Source: an uncultured Bacilli bacterium (lineage in GTDB: Bacteria; Bacillota_I; Bacilli_A; RF39; UBA660). From it: DNA of 18,504 nt. Below are positions 1-6,428 of this stretch, one piece after another. Numbering within the stretch: position 1 is the stretch's first letter; every line of letters begins with the position of its first letter. The notes below the pieces were generated by a model. It ran no database searches. It saw nothing but the letters and a program-made list of their open reading frames with translations, and was not told where the DNA came from. The translations under genes were made by a program, and so were the position numbers. Where the stretch lies: positions 1 to 18,504 of the forward strand of contig CAKOIQ010000019.1 in assembly GCA_934086935.1 (NCBI GenBank). Direction: 5' to 3'.

Positions 1-86
1 CTTTTAACAGTTTCAACAATCTTAGCAGCAGCACTATCAAGTACTCTATGATCGTATGCTTTTAGTTTGATTCTTATCTTTGACAT
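1..86 (-). CDS. rpsJ: 30S ribosomal protein S10, N-terminal part (runs off the left edge)
   Basis: Only the first 28 codons are in the window. Read from the ATG at 86-84 they give MSKIRIKLKAYDHRVLDSAA and continue AKIVETVK, which is the highly conserved S10 N-terminus. S10 sits in the 30S head and also takes part in antitermination as NusE. A strong ribosome binding site, AAAGGAG at 101-95, lies 8 nt before the ATG and fixes the start. In most Firmicutes rpsJ is the first gene of the long S10 ribosomal protein operon, which would continue to the left of position 1. The promoter and long leader found immediately upstream agree with an operon-leading position. Confidence 0.96.
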   Translation of the reverse strand, partial: MSKIRIKLKAYDHRVLDSAAAKIVETVK

Positions 87-217
87 TTACATATCTCCTT
101 TCGTTCATATCATGTATAAACATAGCTCCGTAGCAAATTTACCTGATATTTTAGGTTTTATTTTAACAACTTCACCTAGTGTATCAGCAACCTCGCACAT
201 CTAAGCCAGTCAAACCA
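87..217 (-). promoter_or_regulatory. Candidate structured 5' leader of the rpsJ (S10) operon
   Basis: About 130 nt separate the predicted transcription start (near 217) from the rpsJ ATG, far more than for any other gene in this window. On the minus strand CTGATA (187-182) can pair with TATCAG (148-143), and inside it TAGGT (178-174) with ACCTA (156-152), giving a two-part stem with an internal loop. The rest is rich in G and C compared with its surroundings (for example GTGCGAGGTTG, 197-187), which suggests constraint. Ribosomal protein operons are often controlled by such leaders. I cannot name a specific Rfam family or ligand from the sequence alone. Confidence 0.5.
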
Positions 218-223
218 AGGTAA

Positions 224-252
224 ATTATACCAATAAAATATATGAAAAGCAA
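224..252 (-). promoter_or_regulatory. Sigma-A type promoter of rpsJ
   Basis: On the minus strand TTGCTT (252-247) is followed after exactly 17 bp by a perfect TATAAT (229-224). The predicted start of transcription is about 217. The site lies just beyond the terminator of the upstream minus-strand gene, so the ribosomal operon has its own entry point. Confidence 0.8.
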
Positions 253-283
253 CCCTTTTTTTGCCATTTTTAAAGGTTTTTAT

Positions 284-316
284 AAAAAAATAAAGAAAGT
301 ATTCAAACTCTCTTTA
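284..316 (-). terminator. Rho-independent terminator of the small membrane protein gene
   Basis: On the minus strand, 10 bases at 316-307 pair with 300-291 (one G-T wobble) around a 6-nt loop, followed by a run of seven T. The stem begins at the TAA stop codon of the upstream gene. It separates that gene from the rpsJ promoter. Confidence 0.8.
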
Positions 317-703
317 AAAAACATTTCTTTCTTTATTTGGACAAGTAATTGTCAATTTATAACGACAATTATCATCATAACATTTAATACATTTACAATA
401 CTCATCAAATTCATTACAAGTACAATCCATGTTAGAACCACAAGTACCATCATAATCATTTTTAATAATATCCTTATAATTACCAAAATTCATAACAATT
501 AAAACCATAATAGGAATTAATAATAACTTTAATATTGAAAGGATAACCCCTATTATTCCCAAAGTAATATCCTTAATATTATTTTTCTTTGCTTTAATAA
601 TTGCCATAATAGAAATAATTAACCCCGGAATACTAAAAAATAAAGAAACAACAAAACCAATCGTAAGCAAATTCAAAGCCTTTTTATTATCTAAAGTATT
701 CAT
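314..703 (-). CDS. Small membrane protein, DUF4190-like, with cysteine-rich C-terminal tail
   Basis: A protein of 129 residues. Two hydrophobic stretches (about residues 10-36 and 46-72) are separated by a lysine-rich turn, and both are rich in Gly and Ile. This resembles the DUF4190 type of small membrane proteins, whose function is unknown. The tail after the second segment carries eight cysteines (88, 94, 96, 103, 105, 108, 113, 121) among acidic residues, which could bind metal or form disulfides. The ATG at 703-701 is chosen over the in-frame GTG at 712, because that GTG lies inside the ribosome binding site AGGTGAG (714-708). The gene is monocistronic, with its own promoter and terminator. 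I cannot assign a role. Confidence 0.7.
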   Translation of the reverse strand: MNTLDNKKALNLLTIGFVVSLFFSIPGLIISIMAIIKAKKNNIKDITLGIIGVILSILKLLLIPIMVLIVMNFGNYKDIIKNDYDGTCGSNMDCTCNEFDEYCKCIKCYDDNCRYKLTITCPNKERNVF

Positions 704-720
704 ATTACTCACCTAATTTA

Positions 721-749
721 ATTATATTGTAAATATGAAGATAAGTCTA
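721..749 (-). promoter_or_regulatory. Promoter of the DUF4190-like gene
   Basis: On the minus strand TAGACT (749-744), a 17-bp spacer, then TATAAT (726-721). The predicted start, A714, is the first base of the AGGTGAG ribosome binding site, which leaves an 11-nt leader. The promoter stands back to back with that of the glycosyltransferase gene at 797. Confidence 0.7.
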
Positions 750-770
750 CTTTTTTATAAATTAAAATAA

Positions 771-779
771 TGTTATAAT
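771..779 (+). promoter_or_regulatory. Extended -10 promoter of the GtrB-like gene
   Basis: TGTTATAAT carries both the TG extension and a perfect -10 box. The -35 region at 751-756 is only a run of T. The predicted start near 786 coincides with the first base of the GAGGTG ribosome binding site (786-791), so the leader is about 11 nt. Confidence 0.7.
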
Positions 780-796
780 GTTCTTGAGGTGAAATA

Positions 797-1738
797 ATGA
801 AGTTAGATGTAATCATACCTTGCTATAATGAAGAAGGAAATATAACCTTAATGCATGAAAAATTAAGCGAAGCATTAAGAGAACTAAAATATAACCTAAT
901 ATTTGTTAATGATGGTTCAAAAGACAAAACAATCGAAAAATTAAATGATATATATAAATTAGATCCTAAACACGTCAAAGTAATAAATTTTTCTAGAAAT
1001 TTTGGTAAAGACGCTGCTATGTATGCCGGATTAAGTCATTCAAATGCTGAATATGCTGTTATCATTGATGGTGACCTACAACAAAATCCTAAATATCTTT
1101 TAGAAATGTTAAACTTCTTAGAAAAAAATAAAGATTATGACCAAATATCAATGATTAATAAATCTAGAAAAAAAGAAAGTGGAATAGTTAAAATCCTTAA
1201 AAGCATGTTTTACAATTTCATGAATAAATTAAGTGATACTCATTTTGAAAATGGTGCTTCAGATTTTAGAATGTTTAGACATTCAGTTGTAGAATCAATT
1301 TTATCTTTAAAAGAAAACAATCGTTTCTCAAAAGGAATCTTCTCTTGGGTCGGTTATAAAACTAAATATATGGAATACACTGTTGAAGATAGACATTCTG
1401 GTAAATCAAATTTCAATTTAAAAAATTCATTTAAATATGCTTGGAATGGAATTGTTAATTTTAGTGTTAAACCACTTAAGATAGCCACTGTAGTTGGTAC
1501 TTTAATATCTTTTATATCATTTATCTATTTAATTATAATTTTAATTAAAACTTTAATAGCTGGCGGAGATGTTCCTGGTTATCCATCACTTATATGCGTA
1601 ATGTTATTTCTAGGTGGTTTAAACTTACTAGCCACTGGAATAGTTGGTGAATATATTTCCAAAATGTATTTAGAAATTAAATCACGCCCTATTTATGTTG
1701 CTAAAAATACCCTAGGTTTTGAAGACGATATTCTATAG
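797..1738 (+). CDS. Membrane glycosyltransferase family 2, GtrB/DPM1-like (polyprenyl-phosphate sugar synthase)
   Basis: A protein of 313 residues with an N-terminal GT-A domain. IIPCYNEE is at 6-13, VNDGS at 37-41 and the metal-binding DGD at 91-93, followed by a SDFRM motif at 155-159 (GDFRLM-like) and RHSGKSNF at 199-206. Two C-terminal membrane helices lie at about 227-251 and 262-288. This is the arrangement of GtrB, CsbB and YkcC, which transfer a sugar from a nucleotide donor to undecaprenyl phosphate on the inner leaflet. The product usually serves to decorate teichoic acids or other polymers outside the cell. The start is fixed by GAGGTGA 5 nt before the ATG. The gene is monocistronic (own promoter, own terminator). 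No GtrA flippase or GtrC-type acceptor transferase is adjacent, so donor and target are unknown. Confidence 0.88.
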   Translation: MKLDVIIPCYNEEGNITLMHEKLSEALRELKYNLIFVNDGSKDKTIEKLNDIYKLDPKHVKVINFSRNFGKDAAMYAGLSHSNAEYAVIIDGDLQQNPKYLLEMLNFLEKNKDYDQISMINKSRKKESGIVKILKSMFYNFMNKLSDTHFENGASDFRMFRHSVVESILSLKENNRFSKGIFSWVGYKTKYMEYTVEDRHSGKSNFNLKNSFKYAWNGIVNFSVKPLKIATVVGTLISFISFIYLIIILIKTLIAGGDVPGYPSLICVMLFLGGLNLLATGIVGEYISKMYLEIKSRPIYVAKNTLGFEDDIL

Positions 1739-1760
1739 AGACTTTAGTCTCTTTTCTTTT
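1737..1760 (+). terminator. Terminator of the GtrB-like gene
   Basis: AGAGAC (1737-1742) pairs with GTCTCT (1747-1752) around a TTTA loop, followed by TTTCTTTT. The stem starts inside the TAG stop codon. Confidence 0.7.
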
Positions 1761-1774
1761 GTTCCAAAATATAG

Positions 1775-1780
1775 TATAAT
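1775..1780 (+). promoter_or_regulatory. Likely -10 box for the transglutaminase-like gene
   Basis: A perfect TATAAT lies 23 nt before the ATG, with a poor -35 (T/C-rich) and no TG extension. The predicted start is about 1786-1787. A strong ribosome binding site, AAGGGGGA (1792-1799), follows. The site sits just after the upstream terminator, which supports independent transcription. Confidence 0.55.
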
Positions 1781-1803
1781 AGCAGACCACTAAGGGGGAT
1801 TTT

Positions 1804-2646
1804 ATGAAAAGTTTATTACCTAAGCCAAATGATAAATACTATATTGGTCCACAACCTGACGAAGTTCAAATTCAAAAAGCCCTTTCACTAGGACATAGAT
1901 ATAAAATAAATGAAGTTAAAGAAGAAACATATTTTCCAGAAACTATCAAAAATTATCGTATTTATATAAGAATGTTAACTGAACTTCTACAAGAATTAAA
2001 TCTCCCTAGAAATCCCTTATATTATGCAATTGTTTTACAAAGAATTATTTATCGTGGTTTCTGTTCAATTAAAGACTATAAATATGATGAAAGCGTTAGT
2101 GATATATTATGTTATACCAGTGGAATTAATGTAATCTCTGGTAAAGGTGTTTGTCGTAACTCAACATCATTTATTCAAGATACTTTAAAAAAATTAGAAT
2201 TCCCAACTGAAAAGTTTTACTGCAATACTTTTAGAACTCAATATCAAAGACAAAATAAAGAACTTGATCACGTTCTAAATATTATAACTATAAATGGAAT
2301 TAAATATGGTTACGATTCAACAAATAAACATTTTTTAAGATTTATTAATTCAACTGATCTACAAACATATTTACCAAATGGTCAAAGATTTATTGCCCAT
2401 TTTAAACCATATGCTGCTATAATAGCTGGTGATGACTTAGAAGATATATTTCATAAATTAGCTACTTATCATGAAGCTAGTATATCATCACAAATATCAG
2501 AAGAAGAAGTAAATAAAATAATAATCAGTGCTACTCAAATAGTAAATCAAAACGAAAATTTATTTAAAGAATTTAAAAAAGAAACAGAAACGCAAAAGCA
2601 AAAAATATTAACTTTAGCTAAAAAAGAAACTAAGCAATTCAATTAG
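1804..2646 (+). CDS. Transglutaminase-like (cysteine-protease fold) protein of unknown function
   Basis: A protein of 280 residues. A transglutaminase-like core is suggested by three ordered elements: Cys117 in GKGVCRNSTSF, His156 in ELDHVLN and Asp171 in YGYDST. These match the Cys-His-Asp triad of the superfamily, in which Cys starts a helix and His and Asp lie on adjacent strands. There is no signal peptide or membrane segment, so it is probably cytoplasmic. The C-terminal 50 or so residues (from about 230) are charged and look helical or coiled-coil. Bacterial members act as proteases, amidases or crosslinking enzymes; I cannot choose among these. The gene stands alone with its own promoter and ends in a terminator shared with the convergent hydrogenase-like gene, overlapping it by 8 bp. 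Confidence 0.7.
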   Translation: MKSLLPKPNDKYYIGPQPDEVQIQKALSLGHRYKINEVKEETYFPETIKNYRIYIRMLTELLQELNLPRNPLYYAIVLQRIIYRGFCSIKDYKYDESVSDILCYTSGINVISGKGVCRNSTSFIQDTLKKLEFPTEKFYCNTFRTQYQRQNKELDHVLNIITINGIKYGYDSTNKHFLRFINSTDLQTYLPNGQRFIAHFKPYAAIIAGDDLEDIFHKLATYHEASISSQISEEEVNKIIISATQIVNQNENLFKEFKKETETQKQKILTLAKKETKQFN

Positions 2647-2656
2647 TTTCTTTTTT
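2620..2656. terminator. Bidirectional terminator between convergent genes
   Basis: AAAAAAGAAACTAA (2620-2633) is perfectly complementary to 2643-2656 around a 9-nt loop. It gives a U-rich exit on both strands, so it can end both the plus-strand transglutaminase-like gene and the minus-strand hydrogenase-like gene. It lies within the last codons of both reading frames. Confidence 0.85.
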
Positions 2657-4039
2657 ATTTGTTAAAATTTCACTTAAATTTTTGTGTTTAACATGTAATA
2701 ATTTCCTTGAAATATCACTACCAGGTTCCATTAAAAATTCCTCATATAAATCTTTTATATACTCATTCTTATAAGGATATTTAATTAAAGGTTTATAATC
2801 TTTCTTTTGCAATGATTTACTTCTTTCTTCTTTAATTCTTTGCATATCCACAATAGGCATTAAAATTTGTCCCCCACCAGAAATACAACCACCATCACAA
2901 TTCATAACTTCTATTAAATCAAATTCATCTTTAATTTTAAGTAATTTTTCTAAATTACCCATAGTACTAACCGACGCACACTTAATAATTTTAGAATTAA
3001 TCTTAACTTTAATTTCTTTATAATAATCTTTATCACTAATAAGAATTAAATCATTAGTTAAATCTTTATCAGTTTCATAATAATATAAAACTCTTAAAAC
3101 TGATAAAACTACTCCTCCACTAGCCCCAAATATCGTCCCGGAACTAGAACCAACAATCGAATCAAATTCTTCATCTTCTAAAGTTTTAAAATCAACATTA
3201 TTTTCTCTTAACATTAAAGCAAGTTCACTCGTAGTTAAAACGTAATCACAATTACCATTAATTATTTCCTCTTTTTTAGATGTACAAGGAGTTAATGCAA
3301 CCAAAATAAATTTACTTAAATCAATATCTTCATTCTTAGCAAAATACTTTTTAATAATAGTGCTTTCCATTCCAATTGGACTATCACAACTAGATACATC
3401 TTTTAAAAGATCTGGATGATAAATAGATGCATACTTAACCCAAGAAGGACAGCAACTAGTAAACATTCCCTTTTTATTTTTATCTATTCTTAATTTTAAT
3501 TCATGAGCTTCTTCCATACTAGTTAAATCTGCTCCAAAAGTTGTATCAAAAACATAATCAAAACCTAAAGTCTTTAAAGCTGCAACCATTTTCCCTTCCA
3601 AAAAATAACCAGCATCATATCCAAAAGCATCACCTATCCCAACTCTAACAGCGGGACTAGTCATTACTGCTACAATATATTCAGGATCATTAATATATTC
3701 AAGAATTTTATTATAATCATATTTAGCAGTTAAAGCTCCAACCGGACAACTTAAAATACATTGTCCACATCCAATACATACTCCATTACATTTATTACTA
3801 TCATATTTAATATTAACTTTATTTTGACAAGTCCTAGAGCATGCCCCACAATTAATACATTTATCTTCTATTCTATAAATACAATGATTATCTTCACTTA
3901 TATTAACTCTATTATATTTTTTCTCTTCTTGTTCAATTAATTCAAAATCAAATAAAGAGCCTAAACAATAAGGACAATAATATCCATCATTTAATTCTCC
4001 TTCATGAATAAAACCACATGTTTTACATCTGTACTTCAT
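2639..4039 (-). CDS. Rubredoxin-like / 2[4Fe-4S] / H-cluster protein, divergent [FeFe] hydrogenase
   Basis: A protein of 466 residues. An N-terminal rubredoxin-like or zinc-ribbon knuckle (Cys5, 8, 22, 25) is followed by two [4Fe-4S] ferredoxin motifs (Cys61, 64, 67, 71 and Cys88, 91, 94, 98) and the hydrogenase large-subunit domain. All four H-cluster cysteines are present: TSCCPSW at 194-200 (Cys197 ligand, Cys196 proton-relay position), TPCTSKKEE at 250-258 (Cys252), and EVMNCDGGCISGGG from 377 (Cys381, Cys385). The usual MPC of motif L2 is TPC here, the usual MAC of L3 is MNC, and the proline after GGGQ is missing, so it is a divergent form. It may produce or use H2, or sense it. The ATG at 4039 is chosen because the in-frame GTG at 4048 lies inside the AGGTGA ribosome binding site. 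No HydE, HydF or HydG maturases are nearby. Confidence 0.88.
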   Translation of the reverse strand: MKYRCKTCGFIHEGELNDGYYCPYCLGSLFDFELIEQEEKKYNRVNISEDNHCIYRIEDKCINCGACSRTCQNKVNIKYDSNKCNGVCIGCGQCILSCPVGALTAKYDYNKILEYINDPEYIVAVMTSPAVRVGIGDAFGYDAGYFLEGKMVAALKTLGFDYVFDTTFGADLTSMEEAHELKLRIDKNKKGMFTSCCPSWVKYASIYHPDLLKDVSSCDSPIGMESTIIKKYFAKNEDIDLSKFILVALTPCTSKKEEIINGNCDYVLTTSELALMLRENNVDFKTLEDEEFDSIVGSSSGTIFGASGGVVLSVLRVLYYYETDKDLTNDLILISDKDYYKEIKVKINSKIIKCASVSTMGNLEKLLKIKDEFDLIEVMNCDGGCISGGGQILMPIVDMQRIKEERSKSLQKKDYKPLIKYPYKNEYIKDLYEEFLMEPGSDISRKLLHVKHKNLSEILTNKKETN

Positions 4040-4056
4040 ACTATTCACCTAGCATA

Positions 4057-4085
4057 ATAATATCATTTCAAGCACAAAAAAACAA
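4057..4085 (-). promoter_or_regulatory. Candidate promoter of the hydrogenase-like gene
   Basis: On the minus strand TTGTTT (4085-4080) and TATTAT (4062-4057) are spaced by 17 bp. The -35 overlaps the T tract of the upstream terminator. The predicted start, A4050, is the first base of the AGGTGA ribosome binding site, giving an 11-nt leader like that of two other genes here. Confidence 0.45.
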
Positions 4086-4105
4086 TTAAGATGCCTTAAT
4101 TGTTT
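4073..4105 (-). terminator. Terminator of the SDR to glucosaminidase operon
   Basis: On the minus strand AAACAATTAAG (4105-4095) pairs perfectly with CTTAATTGTTT (4090-4080) around the loop GCAT, and the T tract continues beyond the stem. The stem begins inside the last codons of the glucosaminidase gene. Confidence 0.85.
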
Positions 4106-4682
4106 CATAATATCTATTAACCTTTTCAGCCCAAGTATTACTAGTCGCATACTTAGGATTCATTAACTCTGGAGTAGTTAACCCCTTTTGCCAATAATTA
4201 TTATAAATAATATCTAAATAACCTCTAATCCCCTCTTCTAAAGAATCAAACTTCATATAAGAGCCACCCTTACAAGAAGGTTTACCTTTAAGTCCGCCAA
4301 TATTATTACAATTTTTAGCTAAATAAGAACAACCCCATTTACAACCTGTCTCTAAGTTAACTATTGATACAGCTAAATAAGGATCTAATCCTGTTTCCTT
4401 AGTATAATTAGCAAAATGAATACCCATTCCACCCATTGTATCATATAAATTTTTATCTAGTCTTTCAGTTAATTCTTCTAAAGTCAATCCATCCCAAATA
4501 ATTTCTGGTGCTTTTGTTGTAGTAACAGTTGTAGTAGTTGTGGGGATATTTTCCTCAGCTAAAACTACTTCTTCTTTACTTTTTTTATTTTTTAATGTTG
4601 CAGATATAGCATAAAAAGCACATATAACAAAAACAGCTGCCATAAAAGCAATAATATCTTCAAATTTAATTTTCTTTTTCAT
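4086..4682 (-). CDS. Membrane-anchored glucosaminidase-like wall hydrolase (GH73/lysozyme-like)
   Basis: A protein of 198 residues. Residues 1-7 are basic and are followed by one membrane helix (about 9-30), then a threonine-rich linker (48-56) and an extracellular lysozyme-like domain. The domain shows GLDPYLAVSIVNLETG (98-113) with Glu111 as the likely catalytic acid, NNIGGLKG (126-133), a FDSLEEGIRGY segment, and a C-terminal TWAEKVNRYY. This is the pattern of bacterial endo-beta-N-acetylglucosaminidases that cut peptidoglycan. Four cysteines (114, 118, 125, 137) may form disulfides outside the cell. No ribosome binding site precedes the ATG; instead a near-perfect promoter ends 8 nt before it. 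The gene could also be read from the upstream operon. Substrate cleavage is inferred from the family. Confidence 0.8.
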   Translation of the reverse strand: MKKKIKFEDIIAFMAAVFVICAFYAISATLKNKKSKEEVVLAEENIPTTTTTVTTTKAPEIIWDGLTLEELTERLDKNLYDTMGGMGIHFANYTKETGLDPYLAVSIVNLETGCKWGCSYLAKNCNNIGGLKGKPSCKGGSYMKFDSLEEGIRGYLDIIYNNYWQKGLTTPELMNPKYATSNTWAEKVNRYYETIKAS

Positions 4683-4690
4683 AGTACTAT

Positions 4691-4719
4691 ATTATATTCT
4701 ATTTAAAAAATATTTGCAA
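4691..4719 (-). promoter_or_regulatory. Promoter producing an apparently leaderless glucosaminidase mRNA
   Basis: On the minus strand TTGCAA (4719-4714), 17 bp, then TATAAT (4696-4691). Only 8 nt separate the -10 box from the ATG at 4682, so transcription should begin 0-3 nt before the start codon. There is no purine-rich ribosome binding site between them. The -35 box lies inside the last codons of the upstream gene. Confidence 0.7.
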
Positions 4720-5215
4720 GTACTCCATAAGATACAAGCATCATAATAATACTTGCCATTAAAACTCCTAAAAAAGTTGCTAAAAAAGCTTTCTTTTTAT
4801 TCATTCTAAGCATAGTTGCTATTAAACAACCAGTCCAAGCACCTGTCCCTGGTAAAGGTACTCCTACAAATAAAACTAAACCCCAAAAACCATATTTTTC
4901 TATAGAGTCTTTCTTTTCATTACTTTTTCTTTCACAAAATAAAACCAATTTCTTTAAAATATTATGTTTCTTCATAAAATCAAAAACATAATCTAAAAAC
5001 CATAAAATTAAAGGTATTGGAATCATATTCCCTACCATACAAATAATGTAAGCAGCAACTGGTGGTACTCCAAGTAAAGCAGCTGCTATTAAACCACCAC
5101 GTAATTCTAATATCGGTAAAATAGAAATTAAAAATATAATTAAATATTTACCAAGCATACCACTTGCAGTAGTTCCAAAAATACCAACTATCCATTTAAC
5201 TAATTTATCTGTCAT
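4703..5215 (-). CDS. Small multidrug export family membrane protein (COG2426-like)
   Basis: A protein of 170 residues with about four to five membrane segments. The motifs LPILELRGGLIAAAL (33-47) and VPLPGTGAWTGCLIA (about 119-133) are characteristic of the small multidrug export family (Pfam Sm_multidrug_ex, COG2426). These proteins resemble half of a DedA-type fold with re-entrant loops. The family name rests on little experiment and the real substrate is unknown. The start ATG is 16 nt after the stop of the PLP-enzyme gene, with AGGTGAT as ribosome binding site, so it belongs to the same operon. No terminator follows before the glucosaminidase gene. Confidence 0.82.
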   Translation of the reverse strand: MTDKLVKWIVGIFGTTASGMLGKYLIIFLISILPILELRGGLIAAALLGVPPVAAYIICMVGNMIPIPLILWFLDYVFDFMKKHNILKKLVLFCERKSNEKKDSIEKYGFWGLVLFVGVPLPGTGAWTGCLIATMLRMNKKKAFLATFLGVLMASIIMMLVSYGVLANIF

Positions 5216-5231
5216 TTATTTATCACCTATC

Positions 5232-6428
5232 TTATTTTAACATATCCTTAATAGCATTTACTACACCAATTTTACCATACTCATAAGTAAGAGATCCTTG
5301 TTGATAAGCAATATAAGGTTCTCTTAAAGGGGCATCACAAGATAATTCTATGCTAGAGCCATCTGTAAAAGAACCACTAGCCATAATAATATCAGAATCA
5401 TATCCAGGCATTTCACTAGGCATTGGTGTAAAATTAGCATCAATAGCACTATTTGCTTGAATACCTCTAACATATTTAATTAACTTTTCCCTATCATTAA
5501 AAACAATTCCTAAAACAATATCATCTATAGAAGTATTAATACAACTATAGCCTAACTTTTCTAATAAACATTTAGTAAATAATTTAACCTTTAAAGCTGA
5601 TACTACAACCCTAGGAGCCATATATAAACCAAGTAAAAAATATTTATTCTGACCTAAACTAGGACCTACTTCACTACCTAAACCAGGACTAGTTAATCTT
5701 TCTGCACATAAAGAAACATATTTTTCTTTACCAGCAATATAAGCCCCATTATTACATATACCAGCCCCTAAATTTTTAATTAAAGAACCAACTAATAAAT
5801 CAGCATTAATATTATCATAACCGCATAATTCACAATAACAATTATCAACCATAATAATAATATCTTTATTAATATCCTTAATGAATTTAATAACATTATT
5901 AACTTTACTAACACTTAAAGTATCCCTATTACCATAACCAATAGACCTTTGAATATGAACCATTTTAATCCCATTTAAAGACCTCTTTATTAAATCATAA
6001 TCAAAATCATTATCCGCTAAAGAAATACACTTAAAATCAATATTAAAAGCCTTTAAAGAACTATCATTATCAGAAATACCAATAACCTTATGTAAAGTAT
6101 CATATGGAAGACCACTAATACTAAGTAAAGTATCACCAGGTCTTAAAATACCAAAAAAAGCTACCGTCAAAGCATGAGTCCCACTAATAAATTGATTTCT
6201 AACCAAAGCCCTTTCACAACCTAAAACCTCAGCATAAATCTTCTCAATCTTATCACGACCAATATCACCATAACCATAACCAGAAGTACCATTAAAATCC
6301 CCTGCCGTAACTCCATATTTATGAAAAGCATCTAATACCCTTTTACTATTAAATAAACATAAATCATCTAAATTCTTAAAATCATCACTTAAAGAAAGTT
6401 CAACCTCTTTAACTAAATTATCTAACAC
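5232..6428 (-). CDS. PLP-dependent aluminium-resistance / methionine-gamma-lyase-like protein
   Basis: A protein of 398 residues, usual for the family (Pfam Met_gamma_lyase, formerly aluminium resistance protein; B. subtilis YnbB). Seen are GYGYGDIGR (50-58), ALVRNQFISGTHAL (about 74-87), VDNCYCELCG with Asp195 for the PLP ring nitrogen, and GSLIKNLGAG with Lys218 as the likely Schiff-base lysine. The family is a fold-type I, Cys/Met-metabolism-like group whose physiological reaction is not settled. The start is probably the GTG at 6428, 5 nt after AGGTGA. The in-frame GTG at 6437 is itself part of that binding site. The gene overlaps the SDR gene by 11 nt, so translation is probably coupled. 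Cysteine replaces the glycine usually seen in NCYGE. Confidence 0.85.
   Translation of the reverse strand: MLDNLVKEVELSLSDDFKNLDDLCLFNSKRVLDAFHKYGVTAGDFNGTSGYGYGDIGRDKIEKIYAEVLGCERALVRNQFISGTHALTVAFFGILRPGDTLLSISGLPYDTLHKVIGISDNDSSLKAFNIDFKCISLADNDFDYDLIKRSLNGIKMVHIQRSIGYGNRDTLSVSKVNNVIKFIKDINKDIIIMVDNCYCELCGYDNINADLLVGSLIKNLGAGICNNGAYIAGKEKYVSLCAERLTSPGLGSEVGPSLGQNKYFLLGLYMAPRVVVSALKVKLFTKCLLEKLGYSCINTSIDDIVLGIVFNDREKLIKYVRGIQANSAIDANFTPMPSEMPGYDSDIIMASGSFTDGSSIELSCDAPLREPYIAYQQGSLTYEYGKIGVVNAIKDMLK

Noticed and set aside
136..226. Possible outer stem of the rpsJ leader (AATTTACC at 226-219 with GGTAAATT at 143-136)
   Set aside because: The upstream arm overlaps the -10 box and lies before the predicted transcription start, so it would not be in the RNA unless a start further upstream is used.
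242..502. Open reading frame of 86 codons on the plus strand
   Set aside because: It lies antisense to the end of the DUF4190-like gene and to its terminator, has a low-complexity Ile/Thr/Phe composition and no ribosome binding site.
4512..4540. Repetitive threonine codons in the glucosaminidase gene as a possible DNA repeat
   Set aside because: It is a short Thr-rich linker between membrane helix and catalytic domain, common in anchored wall hydrolases; there is no longer repeat array.
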